Assembly (NCBI GenBank): GCA_026545225.1
Contig: CM048845.1
Span: forward strand, 55,404,033 to 55,468,032
DNA: 64,000 nt
From: Cornus controversa
Taxonomy: Eukaryota > Streptophyta > Magnoliopsida > Cornales > Cornaceae
Direction of reading: 5' to 3'
The notes under the pieces were generated by a model that did not search any database, was not told the origin of the DNA, and was given only the letters and a program-made list of their open reading frames with translations. A program made the position numbers and the translations under genes. This document shows positions 10,775-23,043 of the stretch, in pieces; position 1 is the stretch's first letter; every line of letters starts with the position of its first letter.

Positions 10775-13446
10775 ATGGCATCTTCTACAGCAGTGACATC
10801 TAGGAGTAGTTCAGTGAGTGTTCAGGAGCTTGTGAAAGAGCACATGCTTGCCATACCAAAGCACTATGTTCAAGTAGATCAAGAACCTTCAATTCTCTGT
10901 GATGGCACTTCTTTGCCCACAATTCCTGTAATCAATATGGAACAATTATTGATTATGGAAGAAGCCAAAGATTATGAACTAGACAAGTTGCACTCAGCAT
11001 GCAAAGAATGGGGCATTTTTCAGGTTTAATTTACTCCATCTTAATTGACAAAATTTTAGTTTATCATATGTTCTTCCCCAGCCTAGATGTGCTATGAAAG
11101 TCAACCTTGGAAAGCATATGATTCCATCCATTGAGAAATTTTTTATTTTTTTTCCATAAGATGCATTGAGAATTTGTTCTTGCATGACCGTACGTCTATG
11201 GATCTATTCTTAAATTTAATTCCCAATTCCTTCTTCACTTGGTGAAAATCTGCAATTTTTTTTTTCGGAAGTTAAAAATCTGCATTTATTGTCGATCATT
11301 TCTATAACTTTAAAAGGTGAATAAGTTGGATATATATATATATATGAAAAGAAATAAAAAGTTAAGTTATAGGTTTCCTGTCTGTTTGTGTGTATATATA
11401 TATTTTGATATATGTTTACAAATAAAGAGAAAATCATGCATAGAAAGTAATAATTGTGAGTGTGTTTATATATATATAGTTGGTGAACCATGGAGTTACC
11501 TCTTCATTAGTGGAGAAACTGAAATATGAGATTCAAGAATTCTACAAGGTCCCTATGGAAGAGAAAATGAAATACAAGCAAAGGCCAGGTGAAACTGAAG
11601 GGTATGGACAAACCGTTCTCTTCTCTGAAGATCAAAAGGTGGACTGGGCAGATAGGTTTTATATGATAACAAACCCCAACCATAGAAGAAAGTCACACCT
11701 CTTGCCAGAGCTCCCTTCATCACTTAGGTACTCTCTCTCATATATATATATATATATAGATATATATATATATATATATAGAGGTTATATATGCATTGAT
11801 GTATATATGTAAGTATACATGCATGCATATATGTGTATATATTATGTATTAGTGTATTTTTGCATGCATAATTATATGTATGTCTATTTCATGTATATCA
11901 CTGCAGGTATACATTGGAGACTTACTTCTCAGAGTTGCAAAAACTTGCCAAAACACTTTTTGGGTTGATGGCAAAGGCTCTAAAGATTGATGAGGAAGAG
12001 GTAGAAGAGATGTTTGATGATGGGATGCAATCAGTGAGGATGACTTACTATCCACCATGTCCACAACCAGAGCTGGTTGTTGGCCTTACACCGCACTCGG
12101 ACGCTTCTGGCATCACCTTCCTTCTCCAAGTCAATGGAGTGGAAGGCCTCCAAGTTAGAAAAGATGGAGTTTGGATCCCAACAAACTTCCTTCCGGGTGC
12201 CTTTATGGTGATTGTAGGAGACATTCTAGAGGTTTGCATACCTACATGACTAGATTCCTCCCCCCTCCCTGTTGAATCAGGATCCACCAATCCTGTGTTT
12301 GTATCATGTACCGATTACGAAACACAATACATTGCTTACACAAAACAATAAATCGCTTACGAATCAACAATGTAAAGTTGTTGCGTAAGTGATATAACGT
12401 AGTTGTTATATAAGCAATGTAAAATTGTTACATAAGGATGTGTTGTGTTGGCACAGAACATCCTGTGACACAAGAGTGGATCCAGTTTCTCCCCATTCTC
12501 TTATCCAAAAAAAAAAAAATTAAAGTAAACTGGTGATATATTAAATTTTGTCTGCATTTCAGAAACCATTACCTTACCTAGCTATCATTTTCAAAACCTT
12601 TTTGTTGTTTGAATGTCAATTTAAAACCTACATGATAGCTACCTTTTATAAAGTTACTCCTTTGTGACCTAGAAGACACATATTTAAAATAAAAAATAGT
12701 CTAGCAAATGTAAAATTGCGTATATCTACCCCTTCTTAGATCCTGCAATGGTGGGAGTATCCTACACTGAACTAGTCCTTTTTTACCTACTACCCAACAC
12801 AAGTTCTGCAGATCACAATCCTCAACCCGAACTCTTTTATTTCAATTTCCTTTGCTATTATGATAGGCACTATGAGAGTGGTGATTCTTTTCTAGAATTA
12901 TATTCTAGATTTTCAACTTATTTCAACATTGTACGTGGACACTGTTATTAGTTACTAGTATATATATATATATTGAATATTATTTCCTACTGATCCTTAA
13001 TTTGTGAAGTTCTCCAATAATGTTTTAAAAAAAAAATTATCTGAAATTTATAACAATAAATGTGAGTAAATTATGTGCTAGGAACATGGTATAATGCCTT
13101 GGATTTATATATCGTTTTTGCGTTTTCAATTTCTTAATTTCTATTTATTGTACGTGTCCGTGTACATGTACATGTACAGATCTTGAGCAATGGTGTCTAC
13201 CACAGCATTGAGCACAGGGTGACAATAAATCCAGTGAAAGAGAGGATCTCTATTGCCATGTTCTTCAATTCCAAGTTCGAAGCAGAGGTTGGACCTGCAG
13301 CTAGTATTATAAATCCAGAAAACCCACCATTGTTCAAAAGGGTAGGGATGGAGAAGTATGTCCAAGACTTTTTCTCCCGTAAGCTCAATGGAAAGTCCTT
13401 CTTAGAGGGAATGCGAATTCAAAACGGAGAAAACCACACTACTTGA
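10775..13446 (+). CDS. 2-oxoglutarate/Fe(II)-dependent dioxygenase, SRG1-like (four exons)
   Basis: Exons 10775-11023, 11480-11727, 11907-12231 and 13180-13446 all have GT/AG borders and join in frame to 362 residues, normal for the plant DOXC class. The N-terminal DIOX_N region (about 50-155) includes GIFQ/LVNHGV across intron 1. The jelly-roll core has YYPPCPQP (213-220), the iron ligands H229 and D231 in TPHSDAS, H286 in YHSIEHRV, and the 2-oxoglutarate-binding R296 and S298 in ERIS. All catalytic residues are present, so the enzyme should be active: an oxidation coupled to decarboxylation of 2-oxoglutarate, probably cytosolic. The closest remembered relatives are SRG1, codeine O-demethylase-like and related specialised-metabolism enzymes; the substrate cannot be told. 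A long TA tract (10709-10735) lies just upstream. AATAAA at 13468-13473 is a possible polyadenylation signal. Intron 3 is long (948 bp) and may hold a MITE. Confidence 0.93.
12279..12483. mobile_element. Possible small TIR element inside dioxygenase intron 3
   Basis: The segment starts with GGATCCACCAATCCTGTG and ends with an approximate inverted copy (GGATCCACTCTTGTG on the reverse strand). It contains several mutually inverted words around TTGTTACATAAG and TTGTTATATAAG. No target-site duplication was seen. It would explain part of the unusual length of intron 3. Confidence 0.35.
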
Positions 13447-13477
13447 TGCTGATGAACTTGCTTAAAAAATAAATTTG

Positions 13478-13680
13478 TGTAATATATATTAAGGTTTGGA
13501 GCTACATTTGTAGAAATTTGTTCTTGTCTTGTACTTGTATGGTGTTACACTAGTCTCTGTGCTACCACATTGCTGGCGGGATAATGTCGTTATAAATAAA
13601 ATGGTGTAATGTATGTTTTGGTTTGGAGTTGAAACTTATACTATTCTCCATAGATTCACATTGCTGGTGGGATCGATAAT
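13478..13680. repeat. Diverged direct repeat in the 3' region of the dioxygenase gene
   Basis: Two related copies lie just downstream of the stop codon: about 13478-13583 and about 13604-13672. Both start GTGTAAT(A/G)TAT and end with CACATTGCTGG(C/T)GGGAT. The second is shortened internally. They probably lie in or next to the 3' untranslated region. Confidence 0.65.
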
Positions 13681-13909
13681 TCTCTTCAGCTATCCCTATT
13701 TATAAGTGGTTGTTTCCAACAAAAGTGTAAAAATAGGGCACGAACAATTTTTCAAAATTATATATATTTACTTTTATAAATCTCCTAAAATGACACGTAG
13801 AATGGTTACCATGTAATTTTTTTTCTAAGGATTAAGTTGTGTATGTGACCATACATGGTAGGTAGTTGAACAAATGATGACATGACACTTTGTAACAGTT
13901 GAATCTTGC

Positions 13910-14545
13910 ATTAGAGATAGGCGTGCAACTTGGGTTAGGCAACCCGAACCTAACTCGAGTCCAGTCCGATTTTTTACTGGTTTGGGCAACTATTTTTACA
14001 ATTAGGGTTGGGCTTAGGTTGAGATGCCAAGTGCTAACAATCTGAATCCAACCCGAACCCGAATTGTAATATTATTTTTATACATATTTTTTATTTTAAA
14101 TATATTATATATAATATTCAAATTATGATAACCTTTTTCTTTTCAACTTACTTTATTTAAATCTTAATTTATTTTATGTTAACACTTTGGATAATTAATT
14201 TCTTAAAAAATTGTTTGTAATTTTTTAGAAATTCGCATTAAGTTCTTAATTTTTTGTGAGTTAGGAGTATTCTAATGTGAAACTTATCAAAGATCACTTT
14301 AAATTTTTAACATGGAGATTGGTGATATAGATAATCCGAATTAACCCGATTTTCTAAGCCAAAATCTCAACCCGAGTTGCAAACCTGAGTTTAAAAATTT
14401 AAGGATGAGTTGGGTTAGGATTGAGTAGTTAGGGTTGAAAGTAGTGTTAAAATTGGGTTAGGGCTGAATATTTCATATGTAAGGTTGAACCCGAGTTGTA
14501 TCTCTAATCCGTCCAACCCATCCGAGTTGTAGCCCTAATTAAAGA
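13910..14545. mobile_element. hAT-type MITE with 8-bp target-site duplication
   Basis: The element body at 13918-14537 has terminal inverted repeats TAGGCGTGCAACTTGGGTT (left) and TAGGGCTACAACTCGGATG (reverse of the right end). It is flanked by 8-bp duplications ATTAGAGA (13910-13917) and ATTAAAGA (14538-14545), differing at one base. Eight-base duplications and TAGGG-CAAC type ends are typical of hAT elements. The 620-bp body is AT-rich in the middle, with GC-rich, mutually inverted CCGAACC/GGTTGGG words near the ends. It has no transposase frame, so it is non-autonomous. Confidence 0.75.
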
Positions 14546-15130
14546 TGCCTGGAAAGAGAAAAACTCGAAGAGAATTCATTTTCCATCATTGATGCCTCTT
14601 AGCATTGATTTCTTACCACTTTCAAGCCACTACTAATTAACCTATTAAAAAATTATTGTTCTCTCAAACTAATGAATTTAATACTAATCTACCACACGTG
14701 CAGTCTAACGAGTACATTGGTTTTTTTTAAATTCAATGTACCTAAAAGAAATACCTAATCAAGGTAGTGTTTCTAATAATAATCAATATAAAAAACATTG
14801 ATTACTTGACTTGAGACTCTTGATATTCCTAAAATATTGATTACAACCTTTTTTTTTTTTTTTTAATCAAGGTAATTATTTTTTAATCAGGGTTAACATG
14901 AGTTCACTCGACTTTTTTAAATGTTTCAACTTAAGTTGGTGAAGTATACTTGAGTTAGTGACTTACTGAGAAAAACAGAAAAAAGGAACGTTAACTTAAA
15001 GTTTGAATTTTTTTTTTCTTTTCACATGTCAAATTCACAACCAATAGAAAACTATAATCAGTTTACATCATAATCATTGATTTTTATGTGCTATATTATA
15101 TAGGCATATAGACAACTTTGAATATATATA
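14546..15130. other. AT-rich intergenic DNA
   Basis: No gene, RNA gene or clear repeat was recognised; homopolymer T-runs occur at 14850-14865 and 15009-15018. Confidence 0.5.
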
Positions 15131-15159
15131 ATATTTTAAAAAAAAACTAGGCGTTGGTG

Positions 15160-15308
15160 GATGGGCTTGTGGGTTGGCCTGCTGGGCGGGCTTAAGGACC
15201 TGGCCCAGGCCCAGGCCCATACCTATACCGAAGCCCGTCCCATTCTCTTATAGGGCTGGGGCGGGCTAAAGCCCTCTCAACCTCTCAGGCCATTTTTGCA
15301 CCCTTAGG
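15160..15308. mobile_element. GC-rich end of a second hAT-like MITE
   Basis: A sharp GC-rich patch made of GGGCTTG, GGCCCAGGCCCA and GGGGCGGGCTAAAGCCC words ends with CATTTTTGCACCCTTA. This resembles the usual plant hAT MITE terminus (reverse complement TAAGGGTGCAAAAATGG). The opposite terminus is not recognisable, so the element is incomplete or rearranged. Confidence 0.5.
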
Positions 15309-17892
15309 TGCACCCATTTGGTGAAAACTTATAAAAGCCAAGAATCATTAATAGATAAAAAGTAGTTGGTGCTTTGAGAAAATATTTCTAAAATCTAATA
15401 TTATCCAACATCAAATTATCAAATTAGTATCATTTAACTTTTAGCCAAATTATAAAAAATAGTAAAATACTTGTATCTTTACCGGATAGAAGAAACTTCT
15501 TTCTCACCAACGACATATCTTTGAATTAAATTAATAGGTTTTTTTATAAGTTTGACCAACCTAAAAATTAATTTTTTTTCTTTTTTATTTACTTTTTAAT
15601 GTCGTAAAAGATGTGTCCAATGATATCATGACACACACTGTGAAGAGAAAGTTTCTCCTCACAAATATTATTAAAAAAATGAGTGATGCTATCAAGAGAG
15701 CTCCCTCATGCCAAGAGTCATGAGCTCTCTACATTTAACCAACCACTAGATTGAAACAATTTTTTGATATTTATGAAAAGCCAAATAAATCATTTAATAC
15801 ATCTTTCAATATATTGGTTAAATTTAGAGAAATTGTGGCTCTTGTCACGAGGAAGCTCTTTTAAAAGCATTACTAATTAGAGAGTTCTTCTTTTGAAGTC
15901 CATTGGCAATACTAATTAAGAGTGAGAATGCATGATTAAAAGTGTTTCAAAAAATTTAAATGTGCACATACACTATGTCTAAGGCATATGGCATACTAAT
16001 AACTCGCAACAACAAGGAAAGTTTATTTGTGACGGTGTAAGAAACCACGAAAGAATCAAATTAATATCGTCTTAAATGCATATTAGCGACCCAAATGGAC
16101 ATCTGAAGGACCGTCAGTATTGACCGGATCGCAAAAAGTATTTTTTAATTCTTTGTTTCATCAATTTTCAATCTTAAGGCACAGAAATTCCCACAATACA
16201 AAATACAAAACGTCCTTGCTTAGAATAGCAAATGGAAAACTTTTTTTCCCCAAAGAGAAAAATGACAAATTATAGCCACAAATTAATACACACATGTATT
16301 TAACCAATGTCATAGTTATGAATTGTTTTTAAAATTGCTTCTCTAATTACATATGCCATATTTTGATGGTTTTATTCATAAATCTTAGTACTATGCATGT
16401 GATTCATGTCTCCTCTTTTTCAAGAAGTTGATATCACTGCAAATGATCCCACAAATAGTTTAGCATGCCTAGATTTTGAAAATGCTTGGATCACATGAAA
16501 ATACAAATGTTAGATTTATATTGACTCTGTCCTTAATCTTAATAATCTTATTAATTATTAACTGAATCATATTGATGATGATCTTTTATAAAATTGAAAA
16601 TCAATTGATTAAGTGTTCCCATAAGTGAATTGGAAAAAATGTACAGACCCTTTGGTTTTATCAATTAATTATGCTATGAACAGACCCATTCATCCATGCA
16701 TCACATCATCTTTAAGGATGATTTAGGATGTTAGTTAGTGTAAAAAATACACATCAAAGCTATTATAAATTTTCATATTCTTAGTTTAATAATTATAATA
16801 TGTTCAAATTACATAGAAATTCTTCTAGTATGAACTTAGATTGCTCATGTTATTTCCATTTTATAATGCAATAATAAGTACGCTTTTGCTAACGGTTTAT
16901 GTTTATGTTTATGGTTTATTATTTATAAAAACAAATTTCTAAGATAAACATGTTTGATAATTATGTTTTGTTTATAAATTGTCAAAACATTTTTAAAACA
17001 ATGTTGTAGCTAAACCTTCAAATTCTAAACACCAAAATAGTGTTTTAGTGTTTATGTTTATTTTTTTAAAAAAACTTTTTTTTTTCTAAAATGATGACTA
17101 TATTATTTTAATTAAAAAGTAAAGCTAAAAGTGAGAAAATGAAAAGAAAAAAATTATAAAATGCTATTGCTTGATACAACGATAAAAATGTTAGAATTAT
17201 CAAGTGTAGACGGAATTAAAGAGCATCAATTGTCTTGAGAGAAAAAAAATATTGGGTATAATATGAATAATTACTAATATACTTGATAATAAAAAATAGT
17301 TACTTAGGGGTACCCGTGCTAAAAAAAAACCTCATCTGAGGAAAAAAAAAGTAAAGAGATTTCAACCATCTCCTTGTCAAAGAAACAAGAATGATATTTT
17401 GTACTCGTATCATTCATTCATTTGCAATATTGAAAGGGAAATAGAAACCAAAAAATGAAAAAGAAGTAATAACAAAAGAAGTTCAAGAGCAAGAACATGC
17501 CTTCCAAATCCCTCTTTTGACACCTTACAAATTGAAAAACTTTCAACTTTTTCATAGTTATATATATTTTGTTCTTGTTGGAGTCTTCTAAGTTGTAGGT
17601 CATTCTAGTATAATTTGCAATGTATAGATATATATATAACTCAATATTATTAGTTTCATTTTTATGTATATCTCTTGCTCTGTTGTTGCTGTATAGATTT
17701 GTTATAGCATAAACTTGACTTTTTATATAGTTTACTGTGTTAATTTTAAAAAATAATAATAATTTAAGGTTAACAAACATATTTTTCTATTTATAATTTT
17801 TAAAATAAGCCAGACATTTTTTCATTATCAACAATAGTCATGTTTATTAATAAACAAAATTGAAACCTAAACACTACTTGTACAAGCACTTA
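15309..17892. other. AT-rich intergenic DNA
   Basis: No coding exon was recognised on either strand. The 120-residue minus-strand frame at 17418-17780 consists of low-complexity aromatic, Ile, Asn and Lys residues and looks like a chance frame in AT-rich DNA. Confidence 0.55.
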
Positions 17893-17978
17893 AACAATAA
17901 ACACTAAAAGTAACATGCACCAAAATGAACTTACAAACAATAAATACTAAAAGTAACATGCACTGAAATGAACTTACA
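17893..17978. repeat. 43-bp tandem duplication
   Basis: Two 43-bp copies starting AACAATAAA(C/T)ACTAAAAG follow each other directly (17893-17935, 17936-17978), with few differences. Confidence 0.9.
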
Positions 17979-18090
17979 AATAGTGTGTGTGAGTCTTCCA
18001 ACTAGGAAAAAAAAACGTGGGTCGAATGAGTTGTTAGCGAAACTCTCTCTCTATATGTATAACACCCAGCTGTTCATGCTGGGAATCCAA

Positions 18091-18400
18091 CTAGAATCTG
18101 AAGAAACAGTTTGTAAGCAATAATACATGGAACCTTCCTTTCCTTTGCTGGTTCGTGTCCATTACCAAAAAAATTATTGATGTTGTTTCAAGGAAACCAG
18201 TCAACCTCAGACTGGAATTCTTCACTTCACTCAAGTCCCTTCCTTTCAGAGTTCTTCCATTTCTGGTGCACATCGAAGAAGGCCATTTGTACTTGTCATC
18301 AAAGAAGTCCAATTCCATGCACGGAAACCATGAATTACTAAGAAAAGTTTGGGGGATATTCATAAGAAAGTGAATTTTTCTTCATCTTCCTTGTCTGTGT
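18091..18400. other. Unassigned segment downstream of GTE pseudogene
   Basis: Two opposed open frames of 90 (minus, 18091-18363) and 72 residues (plus, 18155-18373) overlap here, and neither has a domain I recognise. The base composition is less AT-rich than the flanks, so it could be a decayed exon or the 3' untranslated part of the neighbouring minus-strand pseudogene. Confidence 0.3.
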
Positions 18401-18512
18401 CTTTGGCTTGCTATTAACTTCCTCTCAAGACTGAGTATACATCAATCACCTACAATTTCAATTATCTCCCCCTCTTCAGCATCCTCATAGAAATCATAGT
18501 TCAGAAACAACT

Positions 18513-18584
18513 CGAACTCCTCCAATGGCTTAATTGAGAATTCATCCTTTGAATCAACCCGAACTCCTCCAATGGCTTAATTGA
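18513..18584. repeat. 25-bp direct repeat frameshifting the last GTE exon
   Basis: The 25-bp word starting CGAACTCCTCCAATGGC occurs at 18513-18537 and 18560-18584. The 47-base offset is not a multiple of three, so the reading frame of the C-terminal GTE exon shifts and meets a TGA on the minus strand. Confidence 0.85.
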
Positions 18585-20099
18585 TGCAAATACGTTTAGA
18601 CTCTCAAAATACTTTCCAATCTGCAGATTGTCCTTAAACTCGACAGTCTTCTCTATCTAGAACAAAGAAGGGGGGAGACGAGTTAAATTCTTTTTAAGTA
18701 GCTTTGAAATAGATTTAGACATCTACATGAGAAAGAAAAAAAAATTGAACAAGACAAACGGAAACCTTCTCCAAAACAAGTCGGTCAGCTTCTCTATCTC
18801 TCTCCCGCTGCATTTGCCGTTCTTCTGCTATCATTCGTGAAGCAGCTTCATTAACTCTATTTCGGGCTTCGATTCTGGCATTATCTGTTCAAATATGTGT
18901 TGGAAACATTTTGATTATTTCTTTCAGTAAAGGAAAAAAAAAAAGAGAAAAATGCAGCTATTGTGATAAAACAAAACTTTATAACTAAAACAAAAATAAT
19001 AACACTTAAGTTTGTCTATGGACAAGTATGGAATTTATAATCACCTTCAAGCTGCAGTCTTTCCTTTTGTTGCTACATTTTTACCTGATCAGCTTTACCA
19101 GCCTGAAGGATTAGATAACAAGCTTAATGAGCAACACCTCACACTTGATTATTATACAAATTCTTAATCACTAGATGATAGCAAAATATTAAAGCACTCC
19201 AAATTGATATACATACATGATATAACAGTGTCTCCTGCTGTGCTTTCAAGATAATGCCTGCGAAGCGGCTCTTTAGCTTTGCAACACGAATAGCCGCCTT
19301 TGGTGACAGTGAAACATCTACAAGGGAGCCCAACCAAAACCAAATAAACAAACAGAAGAATAATAGTTCATAAATATGAAAAGATGTAGCTACACTGATG
19401 CACATTTGAGTCAACATTACTGACAGACAAGCTAACCTTCTTCAGAAGCAACGGTTGCACCAAGATTAGGACAACTATTTTCTTCATCCAAACCACTTAC
19501 AGCCCCTTCAAACAATTTCAAACATCATATCAATACCCAAATTACCAAAAACAAGTACAATATAAGTAAACAGAAATGCGAAATCAATTTATGTGAAAAT
19601 TTTCACCACTTCATACCTTTATGGATGATTTTCTTTAAGGACTGGCGATAACAAATTTGTGTCATTTTAGTGGGCTTTTCCTAGGTACAGAACATATACA
19701 ATTCAACCAATTAATACAAAGAAACCCAAAAATTCAACTAGCACGAAGTTAGATAAGAATAAGGGAAAAGTCTTGAAGGCATATAGATTTATGTAAAAAT
19801 AGTGGCAATTAACACACACACACAGCCATATATAACAAGCTTGCTAGTAGTTGAAAACTTGTTAGTGGGAGCACATGGAATCATTGTTACAATGGAAATT
19901 ACTTACTTTCATAATGGAAGAACACTGCTGTGTCACACTCCGATCCATCTTCTGCCTCTTTAACTTTTGACTGGCGACAACCCCAGGCGGTCCACGCTTG
20001 CAAGAGCCTGGTGTTGAAGATTTCACCTTTGAATCATCAACAGAATATAATTTTGTGTCATCAGAAGAACTAAGTCCAAACTTCTTAGACTTGTTCATA

Positions 20100-20438
20100 C
20101 CAAACTTTTTATTTTCACTCAAAAAAACACTGTGCTCACATCCATCATTGTTGAACACCTTGCTGACCAAATTTAGATAATCGCATCCTAGATTTACTCT
20201 CAATTGGTTTAGGGGCAATTTTGATTTCAGCTTCTTCACTACTATATTTTCAGTAGACTTATTCATGCCACACTTTTTATTTTCAGTCAGAGAAACACTG
20301 TGCTCACATCCATCATTCTTGAACCCCTACTGACCAAATTCAGATAATCGTATCTTAGGTTTACTCTCAATTGGTTTGGGGGAAATTTTGATTTTCATCG
20401 TCTTCATTACTATATTTTCAGTAGCAAAGACCTTAGTG
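20100..20438. repeat. ~170-bp tandem duplication inside the first GTE exon
   Basis: Segments about 20100-20266 and 20272-20438 are clearly similar head-to-tail copies, sharing words such as CTGTGCTCACATCCATCATT and TACTCTCAATTGGTTT. The two copies are now in different reading frames for the part encoding KIKI.PKPIES, and the upstream copy has a stop. Confidence 0.85.
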
Positions 20439-20929
20439 GGACACTACAAGGACTGAAGAGGAGCACAGTTCAGATTTCCAGATTGAATCCCACACACCAT
20501 AGCCATTGTCCTCTTTGATTGCAATGACCAAAACAGGGTCACCTCTGCCTCTCACTCAAAATGAGACCTGCATGCATGAACAACAAACCAAAGCAATGAA
20601 TCACTGCACAAGTTTTGTAATATATTAGCACCACAAATTAACAACCATTAATGCAAGACTAAAAAAAAAATTCTTTTTTTAATTCAATGAAAAGTCTGCA
20701 TAGAACACAAAGTTATAAAAAGCAACAAAATGTAATATCTAGTCCTACTCGATTCCAAGATAACCCTTCATTGCAATCTACAATGATAAGTACTAGCAAG
20801 AAATACTTGTATGAAACAATCCAAAATATACTTAATTAGCCACTGGCACATTCTTTAGAATCAATCATTGGAAGTTACCCAATTTTAAGTGAGTTTTGGT
20901 GGACAAAGTCACACCTTTAGAATCAATCA

Positions 20930-21260
20930 TTGGACATGTAGAGCTCTATCCTATGGAGCTAGGCTGCAATTGATCAAATCAACTCTTTTGGGCATCCTCC
21001 TATATTGGAGACTGGGCACTTTATACTCCTTTAGAAAACAATTAATGACTTCAATAGAGTAGCGGGAGCTTTTCTTTGATGAGGGCTTGAACTTGAAGGG
21101 GGACTGAATCTTCCTAATATTGAGTTATGGAATAAAGCAATCATTCTAAAGCAGCTTATATGAAAGTTGTTTACCTACCATGGTGAAAGGAAGGAGTTTT
21201 AACATTCCTCAGCAGTGGCAAGGCATGTCATAAAGGCACCACATTGGAAATGGTAATTGA
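20930..21260 (+). pseudogene. L1-type LINE reverse transcriptase remnant
   Basis: Plus-strand pieces read LSYGARLQLIKSTLLGILLYW, then GGLNLPNIELWNKAIILKQL after frameshifts. These correspond to the conserved LSYAGRLQLI.SVL..I..YW and GGLGLRNL..WNKA blocks of plant L1 reverse transcriptases. Stops and shifts make it dead. It is on the opposite strand from, and is a different insertion than, the L1 piece at 3395-4590. Confidence 0.8.
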
Positions 21261-22843
21261 TTCTACCATGTTCAGGAATGATAATTGGATAGATGCATAT
21301 CTAAGCCCCCCTCTCTCTCTCTCTCTCATCAGCAAGCAATAGAGAACCACCGCCTTGAAACCCTTGACAGAAAAATAATGATTTAGAAAGGAAATTGAAG
21401 AGAGATATAAAGCATATTATTACCAGTAAGGAAATTGAAAAGAGGGAGAAATAGTTTAGAGATAAAGCATATTATTATTGCTTGGAAATAAAGCTGTGTT
21501 CAAAGTTTTCTTATCTAAACCGAGCCTAAGGCCCAATTCACTTTGAAAGCTTACATTTTATCTAAAACTAAAATCGCTGACAAGGATCGAAGAACCGCCC
21601 TTTTAGGAGAATTCAAATATCCTACCAACAGTACCACTAATTTCCCCAAGTCTTATAAGTCATATTTGTTTATTTAACTAAAAACAAAAGCATCTTGTGA
21701 AGCACGATCCATGATTCTTTGCACAATTATTTTTTATTTAAATATTATAATTTTTTTCTTATCTACTTAGTTAAATAATATATAATTAATTAATATAATA
21801 ATATATCATATGGATCAATTATCTATATTCAAATAAAAAAAAAATTGGAGATGCTCTTACTTTCTATTTTTCCTAAATAAAAAAAAATCATTTATAAATA
21901 ATAACTTTCTATGATATACATGTTATGTATATTATTGTCTTTTAACTTGTATCATATTTTTTAATTTAATTTTCATATGATATCGATTTTAATTTATTTT
22001 GTAATTAAATTTATTATTTATAATTTATTAAAAAAATATATTTACTAAATATTTTTAATAATTACACTGGTTGAGAAACAACTAAGCAAGAATTCGAGCC
22101 TGAGAAAATAGTTGATATATGCATTTTATTTCTAGAAGACACGAAAATTCCACATCCTTGTTAAGGGTTGTAATTTAATGGTACTCCACGACGAAAATGA
22201 GTTTGAGTTCCGTTAACAAAATAAATGAAAATCTACATTGTTGGGTTTGACAATTTTGGTAAAAAATCTGCATGGACATAATAAATTTGTTCTCTTATCT
22301 TCTCATAAATCCATTGGTATATCAACAACTAGTCATTTGGTTTAAGTAGACTTTTAGAACTTTGTTTATTGAGTTGTTTGGATTTGATTAAATTATCATA
22401 ATTATTTTAAAACTTCTTTTGGCCTCACAACTTTGATAATCTCATTTTGTTTTTTTGTTTTTAATATAAATTCAACATGTTTAATGTAATTTTTTACTTC
22501 ATTGTTTCATCAACAAGAGCTTAATTAGCAATAGTGACGACACTCTCATCATTTTTATATTTTTATTTTTTATCTCATGTGTTGTTTGGAAAGTGGGCTA
22601 TAGAGTCTACGATTTCATTACCATGCAGTTCTCTTTAAAAGTAAATAATCTCATTTTTTATCACTTTAATTAATACAAGATGTACTATTCATTAAAAAAA
22701 TTCACATGAATACATACCATAAATTTTTTTTAATGATATTTAGTTTTTAATAATGAGATTATTCAACTTTTTTGGAATAAATAATCATATTTATTATTAT
22801 AAAAGTAAGGAAAGAATTATAGAATCTACATGACTCTATATCC
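21261..22843. other. AT-rich intergenic DNA
   Basis: It includes a (CT)n tract (21309-21328) and a short diverged direct repeat around 21389-21480 (AAGGAAATTGAA...AAAGCATATTATTA twice). The rest is very AT-rich and no gene is seen. Confidence 0.55.
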
Positions 22844-23004
22844 CAATGGATTAATTGACGCAAATACGTTTAGACTCTCAAAATATTTTTCAATCTGCAG
22901 ATCGTCCTCAAACTCGGCAATCTTCTCTTTCTGGAATGAAAAGGGGGGAGACGAGTTAAATTCATTTCAAGTAGCTTTGAAACAGATTCAGATGTCTACA
23001 TGAG

Positions 23005-23043
<39 letters not shown>

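Larger units (their letters stand above)
18440..20506 (-). pseudogene. GTE (BET-family) transcription factor pseudogene lacking the bromodomain
   Basis: Minus-strand exons resemble plant GTE8/GTE10-type proteins, nuclear acetyl-histone readers. The first exon (20506-19907) ends KRQKMDRSVTQQCSSIMK, which normally leads straight into the bromodomain, and has a good GTAAGT donor. Only about 240 bp of intron follows before the next exon-like piece (about 19675-19622), so the roughly 110-residue bromodomain is absent. Later pieces are GLDEENSCPNLGA (about 19500-19436), the conserved SLSPKAAIRVAKLKSRFAGI (19318-19217), KADQVKM*QQKERLQLE (19102-19046), the charged coil ARIEARNRVNEAASRMIAEE onward (18886-18770) and IEKTVEFKDN, running to EEGEI near 18450. 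Lesions are in-frame stops at 20444-20446, 20327-20329 and 19073-19075, plus a 47-bp insertion/duplication that frameshifts the last exon. Introns are kept, so this is a duplicated or decayed gene, not a retrocopy. Confidence 0.8.

Noticed and set aside
13141-13388. Minus-strand frames opposite dioxygenase exon 4
   Set aside because: They are shadows of the real exon on the other strand.
17418-17780. 120-residue minus-strand frame
   Set aside because: Low-complexity Asn, Lys, Ile and Phe composition in AT-rich DNA with no domain; more likely chance than a gene.
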